Below the pieces are notes generated by a model. The model worked only from the letters and a program-made list of their open reading frames with translations. It did not search any database and was not told where the DNA came from. Of a stretch of 64,000 nucleotides of DNA, positions 33,687-43,463 are shown piece after piece. Both the position numbers and the translations under genes were made by a program. Each line of letters begins with the position of its first letter. Within the stretch, counting starts at the first letter, position 1. This stretch comes from Rhizobium sp. SL42 (GTDB lineage Bacteria > Pseudomonadota > Alphaproteobacteria > Rhizobiales > Rhizobiaceae): contig NZ_CP063397.1 of assembly GCF_021729845.1 (NCBI RefSeq), positions 572,001 to 636,000 on the forward strand, given 5' to 3'.

Positions 33687-35261
33687 TGCCAGCATGTCTA
33701 TCGGTTCGATATCGATATCGCAGATCACACGGTTGCGGCCCGCGGACTTGGCCGCGTAAAGTGCCTGATCGGCGCGTTTCAAGGCATCATGCACAGAGGC
33801 GCGGTTGACGCTGCCTTCGATGCGGGCGCAGCCGAAACTCGCGGTAACCCGCAGGCTCTCCCCATTTTCAAGCTGCAGCTCGGATCGCTCAAGTGCCTCG
33901 CGTATCCGATTGGCAAGATCGGCAGCCTCGGCCAGAGAAACATTTGACACGAAGCCGACAAATTCCTCGCCGCCGTGGCGGGCCAGAAGATCATCGACGC
34001 GAAACAGCTTCCTGGCGATTTCAGCCGTTTTTTGCAGGACGAGATCGCCGACATCATGACCATGGCTGTCATTGATGTGCTTGAATTTGTCCAGATCGAA
34101 GATCATGACCGACGAACCGCCCGATACCAGGCGCGTGTTCGGCCGCAGCGTCAACGCCACATCGAAACCGCGCCGATTGAGCAATCCGGTCAACAGGTCG
34201 GTATGCGCGGCTTTCTGAAGTTCACCGATCAGTTGCTCACGATCGCGCATCAGCTGCTCGATGAAACGAACACTCTTCGCAGCCAGGAACAGGGCCGCGA
34301 GCACCGCGCCGAACAGCGTCACGCCGGCGAGCAGGAATGCGGTGAACTGGAAGCGCGCTTCCGCCGCCATTGCATCGCCTATCGAGCGAATTTCCGCGCT
34401 GGATTCGTCCAGATCCTTGCGCAACGCTTGCAGTTGCTGCGCCTTCACATTCTGCCATCGCTCATACAGTCGCTCGGATGGAACGACTGCATTCGCCTCG
34501 ATCCGCCCCGTCAGATCTGCCAGCCACTTGCCTTGACTGGTGTCGTTGAACGCAAGTGTCGCTCCGATGGTTCGCGATTCCGGATAGCTGCGCAGCTTTT
34601 CGATATTCTCGGACAGCAGGGCGGAGAACCCGGCCAGTGCCTGTGTTTCGGCGCGCGAGAGCGGCTCGCCGCGCAGATACTTGTCCGAATAAAACAGAGC
34701 CTGCAGCGATGCGTCGTTCGCATCGAGCATATCGAGAAAAAGGTTGATCTGCCGCGTCGCTTCCGGCGTTCCCATCTCGAACCGCAGCACTGAGACGAGC
34801 CGGAGAAAATCCTTCGAGAAGGGCTTCATCGCAGCGATCACCGCTTCTGCCGGCAGGCTCTCGTTGTCCACACGCTCACGAAACCGCTTCAAGGCTTCCG
34901 TCGCGTTCCAGATCTCCTGAATTGCATAGACTATGTCCTGACGGCCGGCGATCTTCTGCGCCAGCATTTCAAGCACGCTGGCGAGCGAGCGATCTGTCTC
35001 GGCACGAGCCGTTTCGAGACCCTGGGCGGAAAATTCAGACCCGCTCATCTGATATGTCGTCGTCGCAATGCTTTCCTGCGGCAGGGCAAAGGATGCGATG
35101 TAGCCGGCTTGAGAGGTTATATAGGCATAGTCGCGGCTGTTCTCGAGCGCGCGATACTTGCTGAACTGCTCGCGGAGCAAGGCCCCGGCCTCCAGGATCA
35201 TCACGAACCCAGGCAACAGAAGGGCGGCAATCACATGCTTTTTGGCAGATTTCAGATACAT
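33672..35261 (-). CDS. Membrane-bound diguanylate cyclase (GGDEF domain)
   Basis: This 529-residue protein makes the second messenger cyclic di-GMP. It has a membrane span near residues 9-28, a periplasmic sensor of about 280 residues rich in helices, a second span at 309-328 and a C-terminal GGDEF domain from about 354. The active site GGEEF (430-434) is intact, and RVDD (421-424) sits exactly five residues before it, matching the RxxD inhibitory site, so product feedback inhibition is expected. The sensor resembles nitrate/nitrite-sensing helical bundles, but I cannot assign a ligand. No EAL domain is present. It likely has its own promoter in the 115 bases after the carbonic anhydrase gene. 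Confidence 0.92.
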   Translation of the reverse strand: MYLKSAKKHVIAALLLPGFVMILEAGALLREQFSKYRALENSRDYAYITSQAGYIASFALPQESIATTTYQMSGSEFSAQGLETARAETDRSLASVLEMLAQKIAGRQDIVYAIQEIWNATEALKRFRERVDNESLPAEAVIAAMKPFSKDFLRLVSVLRFEMGTPEATRQINLFLDMLDANDASLQALFYSDKYLRGEPLSRAETQALAGFSALLSENIEKLRSYPESRTIGATLAFNDTSQGKWLADLTGRIEANAVVPSERLYERWQNVKAQQLQALRKDLDESSAEIRSIGDAMAAEARFQFTAFLLAGVTLFGAVLAALFLAAKSVRFIEQLMRDREQLIGELQKAAHTDLLTGLLNRRGFDVALTLRPNTRLVSGGSSVMIFDLDKFKHINDSHGHDVGDLVLQKTAEIARKLFRVDDLLARHGGEEFVGFVSNVSLAEAADLANRIREALERSELQLENGESLRVTASFGCARIEGSVNRASVHDALKRADQALYAAKSAGRNRVICDIDIEPIDMLAKPAA

Positions 35262-35376
35262 CGGTAGGCCCAGTTAATGAACCTGATCGCCGGATGACGA
35301 ACGACAGGCTCCACCGCATTCACGCGGCAACCAGACTAATATCCAGCACCTAAGAATTCTCTAAAGAAGAAAACGA

Positions 35377-36030
35377 TCAGTCGGGAACCTGGTTTTCCAA
35401 CCGGACGAAATCGCGCGTCTTCGGATCCATCACCCACAATTCGCCATTGCCAATGTCGAACCAACAGCCGTGGATGCGCAACTTGCCACCTTGTTCCATG
35501 GATTTGACGTAAGGGAAGGTGCGCAGATTGGCGATGGAATTGCGGATGGAAATCCGCTCAAGCGCCGTCTGCCGTTCCGTTGCCGTCATGACCGAATTGC
35601 CCTGGATCTGCTCGGCAGCCGGCGCAACCAGGTTCATCCACTTGCCGATGAAGTCACCCGGTGACAGGGGTTCGGCATTGGGGTCGAGCGCCGCACGAAT
35701 GCCGCCGCAACGTCCATGTCCCATCACGATGATGTCGCGAACCTGCAGGGCCTGAACCGCAAATTCCAGCGCGGCGGATGTCGAATGGTACTGGCCGTCC
35801 GGTTCGTAGGGCGGAACCATGTTGGCAACATTGCGCACCACAAAAAGCTCGCCGGGCCCCGCATCGAAGATCATTTCCGGCGCGGCGCGTGAATCACAAC
35901 AGGCAACGACGAGCGTATGCGGCTTCTGCCCCTGTTCGGCGAGCACGCGGTAGCGTTCCCGCTGGTCAACATAGCGGCCACTCATGAAGTTGTTGTAGCC
36001 GGACAAAAGAGAAGGAGGAAAACTGCTCAT
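35377..36030 (-). CDS. Beta-class carbonic anhydrase
   Basis: Carbonic anhydrase interconverts CO2 and bicarbonate, supplying carboxylases and helping pH control. The 217-residue protein has all beta-class zinc ligands: Cys44 in the C-x-D-x-R motif (ACCDSR), His105 and Cys108 in GHGRCGG, with the catalytic Asp46-Arg48 dyad. There is no signal peptide, so it is cytoplasmic. The gene follows pdxY on the same strand after 73 bases. The Cys45 beside the zinc ligand is slightly unusual; the position is Ser in many relatives. Confidence 0.94.
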   Translation of the reverse strand: MSSFPPSLLSGYNNFMSGRYVDQRERYRVLAEQGQKPHTLVVACCDSRAAPEMIFDAGPGELFVVRNVANMVPPYEPDGQYHSTSAALEFAVQALQVRDIIVMGHGRCGGIRAALDPNAEPLSPGDFIGKWMNLVAPAAEQIQGNSVMTATERQTALERISIRNSIANLRTFPYVKSMEQGGKLRIHGCWFDIGNGELWVMDPKTRDFVRLENQVPD

Positions 36031-36103
36031 AACTCACCAATTACAGCGCAAGTCGAACCAAGGCAACACCGACCTTGCACTGCAGCGTAACGGCCGGGAA
36101 AAT

Positions 36104-36985
36104 TTATCTCGGCTTCAGCGGCCTTTGTGCCGGATGCAGCAGCCGGCGCATCTGTACCATCGCCATCGGCCGAGACAGGCTGGACGCATCGCTGGCGAGC
36201 GCAAGTTCGTCCGAACCGCGCTTGACCGTGCGCGCCAGGATCTCGAACACGCTGGCAGTGGCGAGTTGCAAGGCCCTTTCCTCCTCGCATCCCTCCAGCA
36301 GACGCGCCAGAAACACTGCTCCGAGCAGGTCACCCAATCCGTTCGGCGCATTGTCGATCAGCCGATGCTCGGCCAGCAGCGCGTTGCGGCCGGAGAGCAG
36401 AAGATTGCCGGTGCCGCCGGCCATCATCGGGACCGCCGAGGTCACCAGCATGCGTGCCGGTCCGAGCGACAGGGCCGCCTCCATGATCAACGCATTGCTG
36501 TCGAGCGTGCTGCCCACCAGCCATTGCAGTTCATAGCGATTGGGCGTTGCGACGGAGGCGAGCGGGAGCAGGCGGTCACGGACGGCAGCGGCAGTCTCTT
36601 CCGGAATATAGAGACCACCAAGATCGCCCATGACGGGATCGCAGACATATAGCAGGTCGGGGTTCCTGGCCCTTGCTGCCTCGACAAGCCGGGCTACCGC
36701 CGCTGGCTGTGCAGGACTGGCGAAATAGCCGGTCAGAATTGCTTTTACCTCGCCCAGCCAGGGCGCCCCGATCAAATCATCTATTGCTTTTTCGAAGTCA
36801 TCGTCGGCAAATCTTAGGCGCGTCGATGGACCGTGACCCGGATGCCAAGGCAACACCAGCGTGGGCAAGGCCCAGACCTGATGCCCCAATGTCTCCAAGG
36901 CGAAGACCGCTGCACGGTTTCCCACGGAACCACGCACGACATGGCTGGAAATGACGATGACAGCGCCTGGCGAATTATCGGGCAT
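36104..36985 (-). CDS. pdxY: Pyridoxal kinase PdxY
   Basis: PdxY phosphorylates pyridoxal (vitamin B6) to pyridoxal 5'-phosphate in the salvage pathway. The ribokinase-fold protein starts with VIVISSHVVRGSVGNRAAVFALE, where the GSVGN motif is typical of pyridoxal kinases. It has LLYVCDPVMGD, TPNRYELQWL and the anion-hole/catalytic segment NGLGDLLGAVFLA. I chose the ATG at 36985 (293 residues), as a GGA lies upstream. An ATG at 37000 would add five residues. It is divergent from the glutamate dehydrogenase gene. Confidence 0.9.
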   Translation of the reverse strand: MPDNSPGAVIVISSHVVRGSVGNRAAVFALETLGHQVWALPTLVLPWHPGHGPSTRLRFADDDFEKAIDDLIGAPWLGEVKAILTGYFASPAQPAAVARLVEAARARNPDLLYVCDPVMGDLGGLYIPEETAAAVRDRLLPLASVATPNRYELQWLVGSTLDSNALIMEAALSLGPARMLVTSAVPMMAGGTGNLLLSGRNALLAEHRLIDNAPNGLGDLLGAVFLARLLEGCEEERALQLATASVFEILARTVKRGSDELALASDASSLSRPMAMVQMRRLLHPAQRPLKPR

Positions 36986-37077
36986 GAGGCGATTCCGCAT
37001 TAAAAATTGAGCTTAGAACGCATTTTGATGTCAGTTTTGTCAAAAATTCAGAGAAATTCGGATGGAGAACGCGTTTT

Positions 37078-37107
37078 TTGACAATTTCTCCTCCAAATTT
37101 GCATCAT
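37078..37107 (+). promoter_or_regulatory. Possible promoter of the NAD-glutamate dehydrogenase gene
   Basis: A perfect TTGACA (37078-37083) is followed after 18 bases by CATCAT (37102-37107) in the AT-rich 170-base region between pdxY and the dehydrogenase gene. The -35 is consensus but the -10 is weak. Confidence 0.4.
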
Positions 37108-37170
37108 ACATACTTCTGCAAAACATAATTCCCAATTATGCCTGCAAAGCCGACCAAGAGGAGAGGGTAC

Positions 37171-40100
37171 ATGGCCAAGACGCGGACCACCAAGCGGGAA
37201 CAGCAGCTGCGAGGTGCCGGCCAGATTGCCGAAGCCCTGGGCGAGGCCTTCATCACGCCGGCAATGCTGTTTGGCCGGGCAAGCAATGACGATCTCGATC
37301 GCTATACCCCGGAAATGCTCGCATTTTCAGCCGTTCGCGCAGCCTCGGACCTGGCGGCATGGGATCGCAAGAGGCCGCATGTAAGCCTCACGCCCGTGAC
37401 CGAAGTCAGCCCGGAAGACAATCCGGTCAGTGTCTTGTCCATTGTCGATCACAACAAGCCGTTTCTCTATGATTCGGTGATGGCGGAAGTCACCAGCGCT
37501 TACCGCGATATCTTCATGGCAGTGCATCCTATCCTTGCCGTAACACCCAAGGGTGATATCTCCCTGGCCAATCCCGACACCGATCCGGACGATGTGGTCA
37601 AGGTTAGCTATATCCAGCTCCACATTGCAACGCTCACCGACGAACAGGCAAACGCCCTGGTCCAGCGGCTTCATCACGTGCTCAGCCAGGTGAAAATGGC
37701 GGCCAGCGACTGGAAGCCGATGCTCGGCCTTCTCGATAATGCGCTTGCCGAACTGTCGGACCTCGGCCCGGGCCGCAAGAAAGCCGAACGCGACGAAGCC
37801 GTCGCCTTCCTGGAGTGGCTGCGCAACGACAATTTCACCTTCCTCGGCATGCGGGAATATATCTATTCCGGCGAAGGCGCTGAGGCTACCGTCGAGCGAG
37901 GCAAGGGCAGGGGCCTCGGCATTCTATCCGATCCCGATGTTCTGGTCCTGCGCCAGGGCAAGAACCAGGTTACCACGACACCCGAAATCCTCGCCTTCCT
38001 GCAAGGGCCGGAATTCCTGATCGTCACCAAGGCGAATGTGAAATCCGTGGTACACCGTCGTGCCTACATGGACTATGTCGGGGTCAAGCGGTTCGGACCG
38101 GATGGCAAGGTTGTCGGCGAATTGCGCATCGTCGGCCTGTTCACGTCCACAGCCTATACCCGTTCGGCCAACCAGATCCCCCTGCTGCGCGCCAAGATCG
38201 AAAAGGTAGTCGAACATTTCGACTTCGATCCGCAGAGCCATTCCGGCCGCATGCTGCAGAACACACTGGAAAGCTATCCGCGCGACGATCTCTTCCAGAT
38301 CGAACCGGAAATGCTGGCGAAATTCAGCGAACAGATCAACGATCTGTCGGAACGTCCACGCGTGCGCGTGTTGCCGCGTATCGATCAGTTCGACCGCTTC
38401 GTCTCGCTGATCGTCTATGTCCCACGTGAAGACTACAATTCGATGGTCCGCGAAAAGATCGGCATCTATTTCAAGACCGTCTATGACGGCCATGTCTCCG
38501 CCTATTATCCTGCTTTCCCGGAAGGTGGCGTTGCACGTGTGCACATCATCATCGGTCGCTCGGAGGGCAAGACACCACGAATTCCGCAGGCCAAGCTTGA
38601 AGAGGCCGTTCGCGAGATTACCGCACGCTGGAGCGATCGCTTCATCTCGCTGGCCGGCACGGACGTACCGCAACTGGATGTCAGCCAGGCCTTTCAGGAA
38701 GCCTTTGCCCCGGAAGAAGCGGTCGCCGATCTGAAGCACATCGAGGCCTGCCTTGCCGGCGCACCGCTTTCGATCGCTTTCCATCAGGTGGCAGGAGCCG
38801 ATGGCCCCCTTCTCTATCTGAAGATTTTCCATGCCGGACATCATCTGCCGCTGTCGCGGCGCGTGCCTCTGCTGGAAAACCTCGGCTTCGGCGTCATCAG
38901 CGAGCGAACCTTCGATATCGGTGTTACCGATGTCACTCCGGGCAACAAGCCCGGCAGACTCGTCGTCCTGCATGATATGGAACTTCAGGTTCTGGGCGGC
39001 GGAGATTTCGATATCGCCCGCCAAGGCAAAAAGATCGAGGAAGCCTTCATCGCCGCCTTCACCGGCACGGTCGACAATGATGCCTATAACCGGCTGGTGC
39101 TGAATGCCGGATTGAACGCGCGCGAAACCTCCGTGTTGCGTGCCTACGGCGCCTATCTGCGCCAGGCCGGATTCGTCTTTTCGCAGGGCTACATCGCCGA
39201 AACCTTGAACAAATATGCCGCCATTGCGGCCAACCTGGCACACCTGTTCCGCAACCGCCTTGACCCCGCACTGAGTGAAAAGAGCCGCGCAAAGCGATCG
39301 GCTGAGCTGCACCAGTCGCTGGAAACCAGCCTCGCTGCCGTCCCGAGCCTGGACGAAGACAGGATCCTGCGGCGCTACATCAACGCCATCGAGGCCACGC
39401 TCAGGACGAATTTCTTCCAGAAGGGCTATATCGACAGCGACCGGCCTATGCTGGCGTTCAAGTTTGACCCGCATCGGCTCGACGGTCTGCCGGAACCACG
39501 CCCGTTCCGGGAAATCTTCGTTTATGGGGTCGAAGTCGAAGGTGTTCACCTGCGTTTCGGCAAGGTGGCCCGCGGCGGCCTGCGCTGGTCGGACCGCGCC
39601 CAGGACTACCGCACCGAAGTTCTCGGCCTGGTCAAGGCGCAACAGGTCAAGAATGCCGTGATCGTGCCGGTCGGCGCCAAGGGCGGCTTCTTCCCCAAAT
39701 TGCTGCCGCCCGCGACCAACCGCGAAGCCTGGCTGTCGGCCGGCACGGAGGCCTACAAGACCTATATCCGAACGCTGCTCTCGATCACCGACAACATCGT
39801 CGGCGGGGACATTGTGCCACCGGCAGACACCCTGCGGCTGGATGAGGACGATCCCTATTTTGTCGTCGCCGCCGACAAGGGCACAGCAACCTTTTCAGAC
39901 ACCGCAAACGGTCTCGCCCAGGCGGCCGGCTTCTGGCTCGACGATGCTTTCGCATCGGGTGGTTCAGCCGGCTATGACCACAAGAAGATGGGCATCACCG
40001 CCCGCGGCGCTTGGGAAACGGTCAAGCGCCACTTCCGCGAGATCGATACGGATATCCAGACCACGCCCTTTACCGTGGCCGGTGTCGGCGACATGTCGGG

Positions 40101-41967
40101 CGACGTGTTCGGCAACGGCATGCTGCTCTCGCAACAGATCAGGCTCATTGCAGCCTTCGACCATCGCGATATCTTCATCGATCCGAATCCGGATACGGCC
40201 CGTTCGTTTGCCGAGCGCAAGCGCATGTTCGCGCTGCCGCGGTCCAGCTGGCAGGATTACGACCGCAAGGCGCTCTCACCGGGCGCCATGATCATCTCGC
40301 GTGCGGAAAAGTCAGTGACCCTGACGCCGGAAGCCGCGGCGGCCATCGGACTGGAAACCCGGACCGCCTCGCCCTTCGACATCCTGACCGCGATCCTGAA
40401 AGCGCCTGTCGATCTGATGTGGTTCGGCGGCATCGGTACCTATATCAAGGCCGCCGGCGAGACCGATGCCGAAGTCGGCGACCGTGCCAACGACGCGATC
40501 CGCATCACGGCGACGGAAGTTCGCGCCAAGGTGATCGGCGAAGGTGCCAATCTCGGCGTCACCCAGAAAGGCCGTATCGCCTATGCCCTGAATGGCGGCC
40601 GGGTAAATTCGGACGCGATCGACAATTCGGCCGGCGTCAATTCGTCCGACCTTGAGGTCAATATCAAGATCGCGTTTTCGCCGGCCATGGCCGAAATGCG
40701 CCTGACCCGCGACAAACGCAACAAGCTGCTGGTCGAGATGACCGACGAAGTGGCCGAACTGGTGCTGCGCAACAACTATCTCCAGTCCCTGTCCATCTCG
40801 CTCACCGAAGCGAAGCATGCCGGCAACCGCGAAGAGCTGAGCCGGCTCATGGATTATCTGGAAGGTCTCGGCAAATTGAACCGCAAGGTCGAGACGCTGC
40901 CGGATTCGACGGCGGTTGCAGAACGCTACGTATCCGGTAAGACCCTGACCCGACCGGAAATCGGCGTGCTGTTGTCCTATGCCAAGATCGTGCTGTTTGA
41001 CCAGTTGATCCAGTCCGACCTTCCCGACGACCCCTATTGCCAGACCACCCTGTCTAACTATTTCCCGGCCGGCATGCGCAAGAGCTTTGCGTCCGACATT
41101 TCGGTCCATCGCCTTCGCCGCGAAATCATTGCCACAGTCCTGGCAAACCATGCGATCAATCGTGGTGGCCCGGGCTTTGTGGTCGCCGTGAGCGACGCAA
41201 CGGGAGCTGCCCCCGACGCAGTGGTGAAAGCGGCATTGGTCACCCGCGATGCGCTGAACCTTACGGCGCTCTGGGACAAGCTCGACAATCTGGACGCCAA
41301 GCTCTCCGGCCAGACGCAAAACCGTCTCTACGGCATTGTCACCGAAGTCTATGTCGGCATGACGCGTCTGCTTCTGGATACCGGGCTGGCGACCGGCCCG
41401 ATCATGGCTGCCGTGAGCCATCTGAAGGCGGCCGTCAAATCGGCTGGACCGGTCTTCGCAGGCGCATTGCCGGCGCTGCTGCGCCAGTATTTCGACGAGC
41501 AGGTAGCCGGTCTGATCTCCGCGGGCGCACCGGAAGAGATCGCCGTGGAGGTCGTCAACCTTCAGACATTGCTGCTGCTTCCGGAAATCATGCAGATCGC
41601 GGATCGTACAAAGGCGAGCCTGGCGCGGGCGATGGATGGCTTCTTTGCCGTTTCGGAAGCCTTCCGCATCGGCCGCATCATCGAGAATGCCCGTAGGCTT
41701 CAGCCAACGGACCATTACGATAGCTTGGCGCTGACAAGAAGCATCGATCGCATCGGCGCAGCCCGCCGCGAAATCGTTTGCGCAGCGCTCATCGCCCATG
41801 ACGGTCACAAGCAACCGGTCCAGGCATGGCTCGCCAATGACACCCTTCGCATCGAGCGGATTGGCAAGGAACTTGCGGCACTGGTCGACAGCGGCGAGCC
41901 GAGCATCTCCAAAATGGCGGTGGCTGCCGGCCTGCTCGGTGATCTTGCGCAAGGTCCTGCAAGGTGA
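37171..41967 (+). CDS. NAD-specific glutamate dehydrogenase, large (L_180) class
   Basis: This very large enzyme of 1598 residues deaminates glutamate to 2-oxoglutarate and ammonia with NAD, a catabolic role. It belongs to the ~180 kDa class known from Streptomyces, Pseudomonas and alphaproteobacteria. The N-terminal half (to about residue 700) is regulatory and ACT-like. The catalytic region contains GGLRWSDR (802-809), Lys837 in VPVGAKGGFF and the dinucleotide segment VIGEGANLGVTQ, followed by a long helical C-terminus. A strong AGGAGAGGG precedes the ATG at 37171; the ATG at 37138 lacks one. Several long minus-strand frames across it are shadows. The UMF1 transporter gene follows after 31 bases and may be co-transcribed. 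Confidence 0.97.
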   Translation: MAKTRTTKREQQLRGAGQIAEALGEAFITPAMLFGRASNDDLDRYTPEMLAFSAVRAASDLAAWDRKRPHVSLTPVTEVSPEDNPVSVLSIVDHNKPFLYDSVMAEVTSAYRDIFMAVHPILAVTPKGDISLANPDTDPDDVVKVSYIQLHIATLTDEQANALVQRLHHVLSQVKMAASDWKPMLGLLDNALAELSDLGPGRKKAERDEAVAFLEWLRNDNFTFLGMREYIYSGEGAEATVERGKGRGLGILSDPDVLVLRQGKNQVTTTPEILAFLQGPEFLIVTKANVKSVVHRRAYMDYVGVKRFGPDGKVVGELRIVGLFTSTAYTRSANQIPLLRAKIEKVVEHFDFDPQSHSGRMLQNTLESYPRDDLFQIEPEMLAKFSEQINDLSERPRVRVLPRIDQFDRFVSLIVYVPREDYNSMVREKIGIYFKTVYDGHVSAYYPAFPEGGVARVHIIIGRSEGKTPRIPQAKLEEAVREITARWSDRFISLAGTDVPQLDVSQAFQEAFAPEEAVADLKHIEACLAGAPLSIAFHQVAGADGPLLYLKIFHAGHHLPLSRRVPLLENLGFGVISERTFDIGVTDVTPGNKPGRLVVLHDMELQVLGGGDFDIARQGKKIEEAFIAAFTGTVDNDAYNRLVLNAGLNARETSVLRAYGAYLRQAGFVFSQGYIAETLNKYAAIAANLAHLFRNRLDPALSEKSRAKRSAELHQSLETSLAAVPSLDEDRILRRYINAIEATLRTNFFQKGYIDSDRPMLAFKFDPHRLDGLPEPRPFREIFVYGVEVEGVHLRFGKVARGGLRWSDRAQDYRTEVLGLVKAQQVKNAVIVPVGAKGGFFPKLLPPATNREAWLSAGTEAYKTYIRTLLSITDNIVGGDIVPPADTLRLDEDDPYFVVAADKGTATFSDTANGLAQAAGFWLDDAFASGGSAGYDHKKMGITARGAWETVKRHFREIDTDIQTTPFTVAGVGDMSGDVFGNGMLLSQQIRLIAAFDHRDIFIDPNPDTARSFAERKRMFALPRSSWQDYDRKALSPGAMIISRAEKSVTLTPEAAAAIGLETRTASPFDILTAILKAPVDLMWFGGIGTYIKAAGETDAEVGDRANDAIRITATEVRAKVIGEGANLGVTQKGRIAYALNGGRVNSDAIDNSAGVNSSDLEVNIKIAFSPAMAEMRLTRDKRNKLLVEMTDEVAELVLRNNYLQSLSISLTEAKHAGNREELSRLMDYLEGLGKLNRKVETLPDSTAVAERYVSGKTLTRPEIGVLLSYAKIVLFDQLIQSDLPDDPYCQTTLSNYFPAGMRKSFASDISVHRLRREIIATVLANHAINRGGPGFVVAVSDATGAAPDAVVKAALVTRDALNLTALWDKLDNLDAKLSGQTQNRLYGIVTEVYVGMTRLLLDTGLATGPIMAAVSHLKAAVKSAGPVFAGALPALLRQYFDEQVAGLISAGAPEEIAVEVVNLQTLLLLPEIMQIADRTKASLARAMDGFFAVSEAFRIGRIIENARRLQPTDHYDSLALTRSIDRIGAARREIVCAALIAHDGHKQPVQAWLANDTLRIERIGKELAALVDSGEPSISKMAVAAGLLGDLAQGPAR

Positions 41968-41998
41968 CAGTGTCCCGGCAACAAGCCAGGGATGATGC

Positions 41999-43399
41999 AT
42001 GAACGGATCGGCCGTGACGGACGCAAAAGACACCGGACGCCTCAATCGGGGCGTCCTGAGCTGGATGTTCTTCGACTGGGCAGCACAACCGTTTTTCACG
42101 GTGGTCACCACATTCATATTCGGCCCATATTTCGTCGCCCGGATGACCAACGATCCGGTTTCCGCCCAGGCCTCATGGAGCAATGCAGCGACCATTTCGG
42201 CGATTGTCATCGCAATCCTTGCGCCCATCCTGGGATCGATTGCCGATGAATCCGGCTCACGAAAGCCGTGGATCGCTTTTTTTGCGGTGATCAAGATCAC
42301 CTGTCTTCTGGGTCTCTGGCTGGCGGCACCGGGTGCATCGGTCGGATTGATCATGGTCCTGATGATCTTCGCCAGCATTGCTGCGGAGTTTTCGATCGTC
42401 TTCAATGACTCGATGATGACCCGGCTTGTCAGCCAGCGCGATGTCGGCCGCGTGTCGAATATTGCCTGGGGTCTCGGCTATCTCGGCGGCATGATCGTGC
42501 TGATCGCGATCGTTGCCCTGATTGCGGCAAATCCGACCACCGGACTGACCCTGATCGGTATACCGCCGCTGTTCGGCCTCGATCCTGCCTACGGCGAAGA
42601 TGCCCGCATCACCGGCCCGATTTCGGCGATATGGTATCTTGTCTTCATTCTGCCGATGTTCCTCTTCACCCCGGATGCGGCCCGTGGAAAGCCACTCGGC
42701 CAGGCGATCAGCTCAGGCCTGAAGGAGATAAACAACACACTGTCCGAAGTCCGGCACCGCACCGCAATCCTGCGCTTTCTCGTGGCACGGATGATCTATC
42801 AGGACGGCGTCAACGGCTTGCTGATCCTGGGCGGCGTCTTCGCCGCCGCGATGTTTGGATGGTCGACGATGGAAATGGGCGTCTACGGCATCATTCTGAA
42901 CATTGTTGCGATCTTCGGATGCCTGATTGCCAGCCGCATCGACCGGCTTGTCGGGTCCAAGAGCGTCGTGCTGATCAGCCTCTTCATGCTGATTGCCGCC
43001 ACGCTCGGCATCATTTCGACAGGACCGGATTTCACCCTTTTCGGCTTTGTCGGCCTGCCGATCACCACCACTGAGGGCCTGTTCGCCACGCCGGCGGAAA
43101 AGGCCTATATCCTTTACGGCCTGCTGATCGGCCTGTCGTTCGGCCCTGTCCAGGCCTCGTCCCGCTCCTATCTAGCGCGCAGCGTGAAGCCGCACGAGGC
43201 GGGACGCTATTTCGGAATCTACGCACTTTCGGGACGCGCCACGAGCTTCATGGCCACCCTGTCCTTTTCCGTTCTGACGACCTGGACCGGTTCACCGCGC
43301 GTCGGCATGGCCAGCATGTTGGTTTTCCTGATGGTGGGCTTGGCCATTCTCTGGAACACCGCCTATCCGGCCGGAGACGACACACCCGCCCAGGCGTGA
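41999..43399 (+). CDS. UMF1 (Atg22-like) MFS transporter
   Basis: This 466-residue transporter with about twelve hydrophobic spans belongs to the UMF1 group of the major facilitator superfamily, related to the yeast vacuolar amino-acid effluxer Atg22. Diagnostic segments are [16 protein letters not shown] near the start, [15 protein letters not shown], and [15 protein letters not shown] in TM4-5. The substrate of bacterial members is largely unknown; amino acid efflux is suggested by homology and by the adjoining glutamate dehydrogenase, which is inference. CAGGGA precedes the ATG at 41999. It ends at a strong bidirectional terminator. Confidence 0.9.
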   Translation: MNGSAVTDAKDTGRLNRGVLSWMFFDWAAQPFFTVVTTFIFGPYFVARMTNDPVSAQASWSNAATISAIVIAILAPILGSIADESGSRKPWIAFFAVIKITCLLGLWLAAPGASVGLIMVLMIFASIAAEFSIVFNDSMMTRLVSQRDVGRVSNIAWGLGYLGGMIVLIAIVALIAANPTTGLTLIGIPPLFGLDPAYGEDARITGPISAIWYLVFILPMFLFTPDAARGKPLGQAISSGLKEINNTLSEVRHRTAILRFLVARMIYQDGVNGLLILGGVFAAAMFGWSTMEMGVYGIILNIVAIFGCLIASRIDRLVGSKSVVLISLFMLIAATLGIISTGPDFTLFGFVGLPITTTEGLFATPAEKAYILYGLLIGLSFGPVQASSRSYLARSVKPHEAGRYFGIYALSGRATSFMATLSFSVLTTWTGSPRVGMASMLVFLMVGLAILWNTAYPAGDDTPAQA

Positions 43400-43408
43400 A
43401 TCACCACG

Positions 43409-43444
43409 AAAAAGGCCGGTTGCGTCTCCGCAACCGGCCTTTTT
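43409..43444. terminator. Bidirectional terminator between UMF1 transporter and purH
   Basis: A perfect 16-base stem (43409-43424 with 43429-43444) with loop TCTC starts with AAAAA and ends with TTTTT. It serves both convergent genes. Confidence 0.95.
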
Positions 43445-43463
43445 CTATCCAGGTGTCGAATGA

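Noticed and set aside
37924..42405. Long minus-strand frames (572 and 697 residues) across the NAD-glutamate dehydrogenase gene
   Set aside because: The dehydrogenase is unambiguous on the plus strand and these frames lack ribosome sites and motifs.
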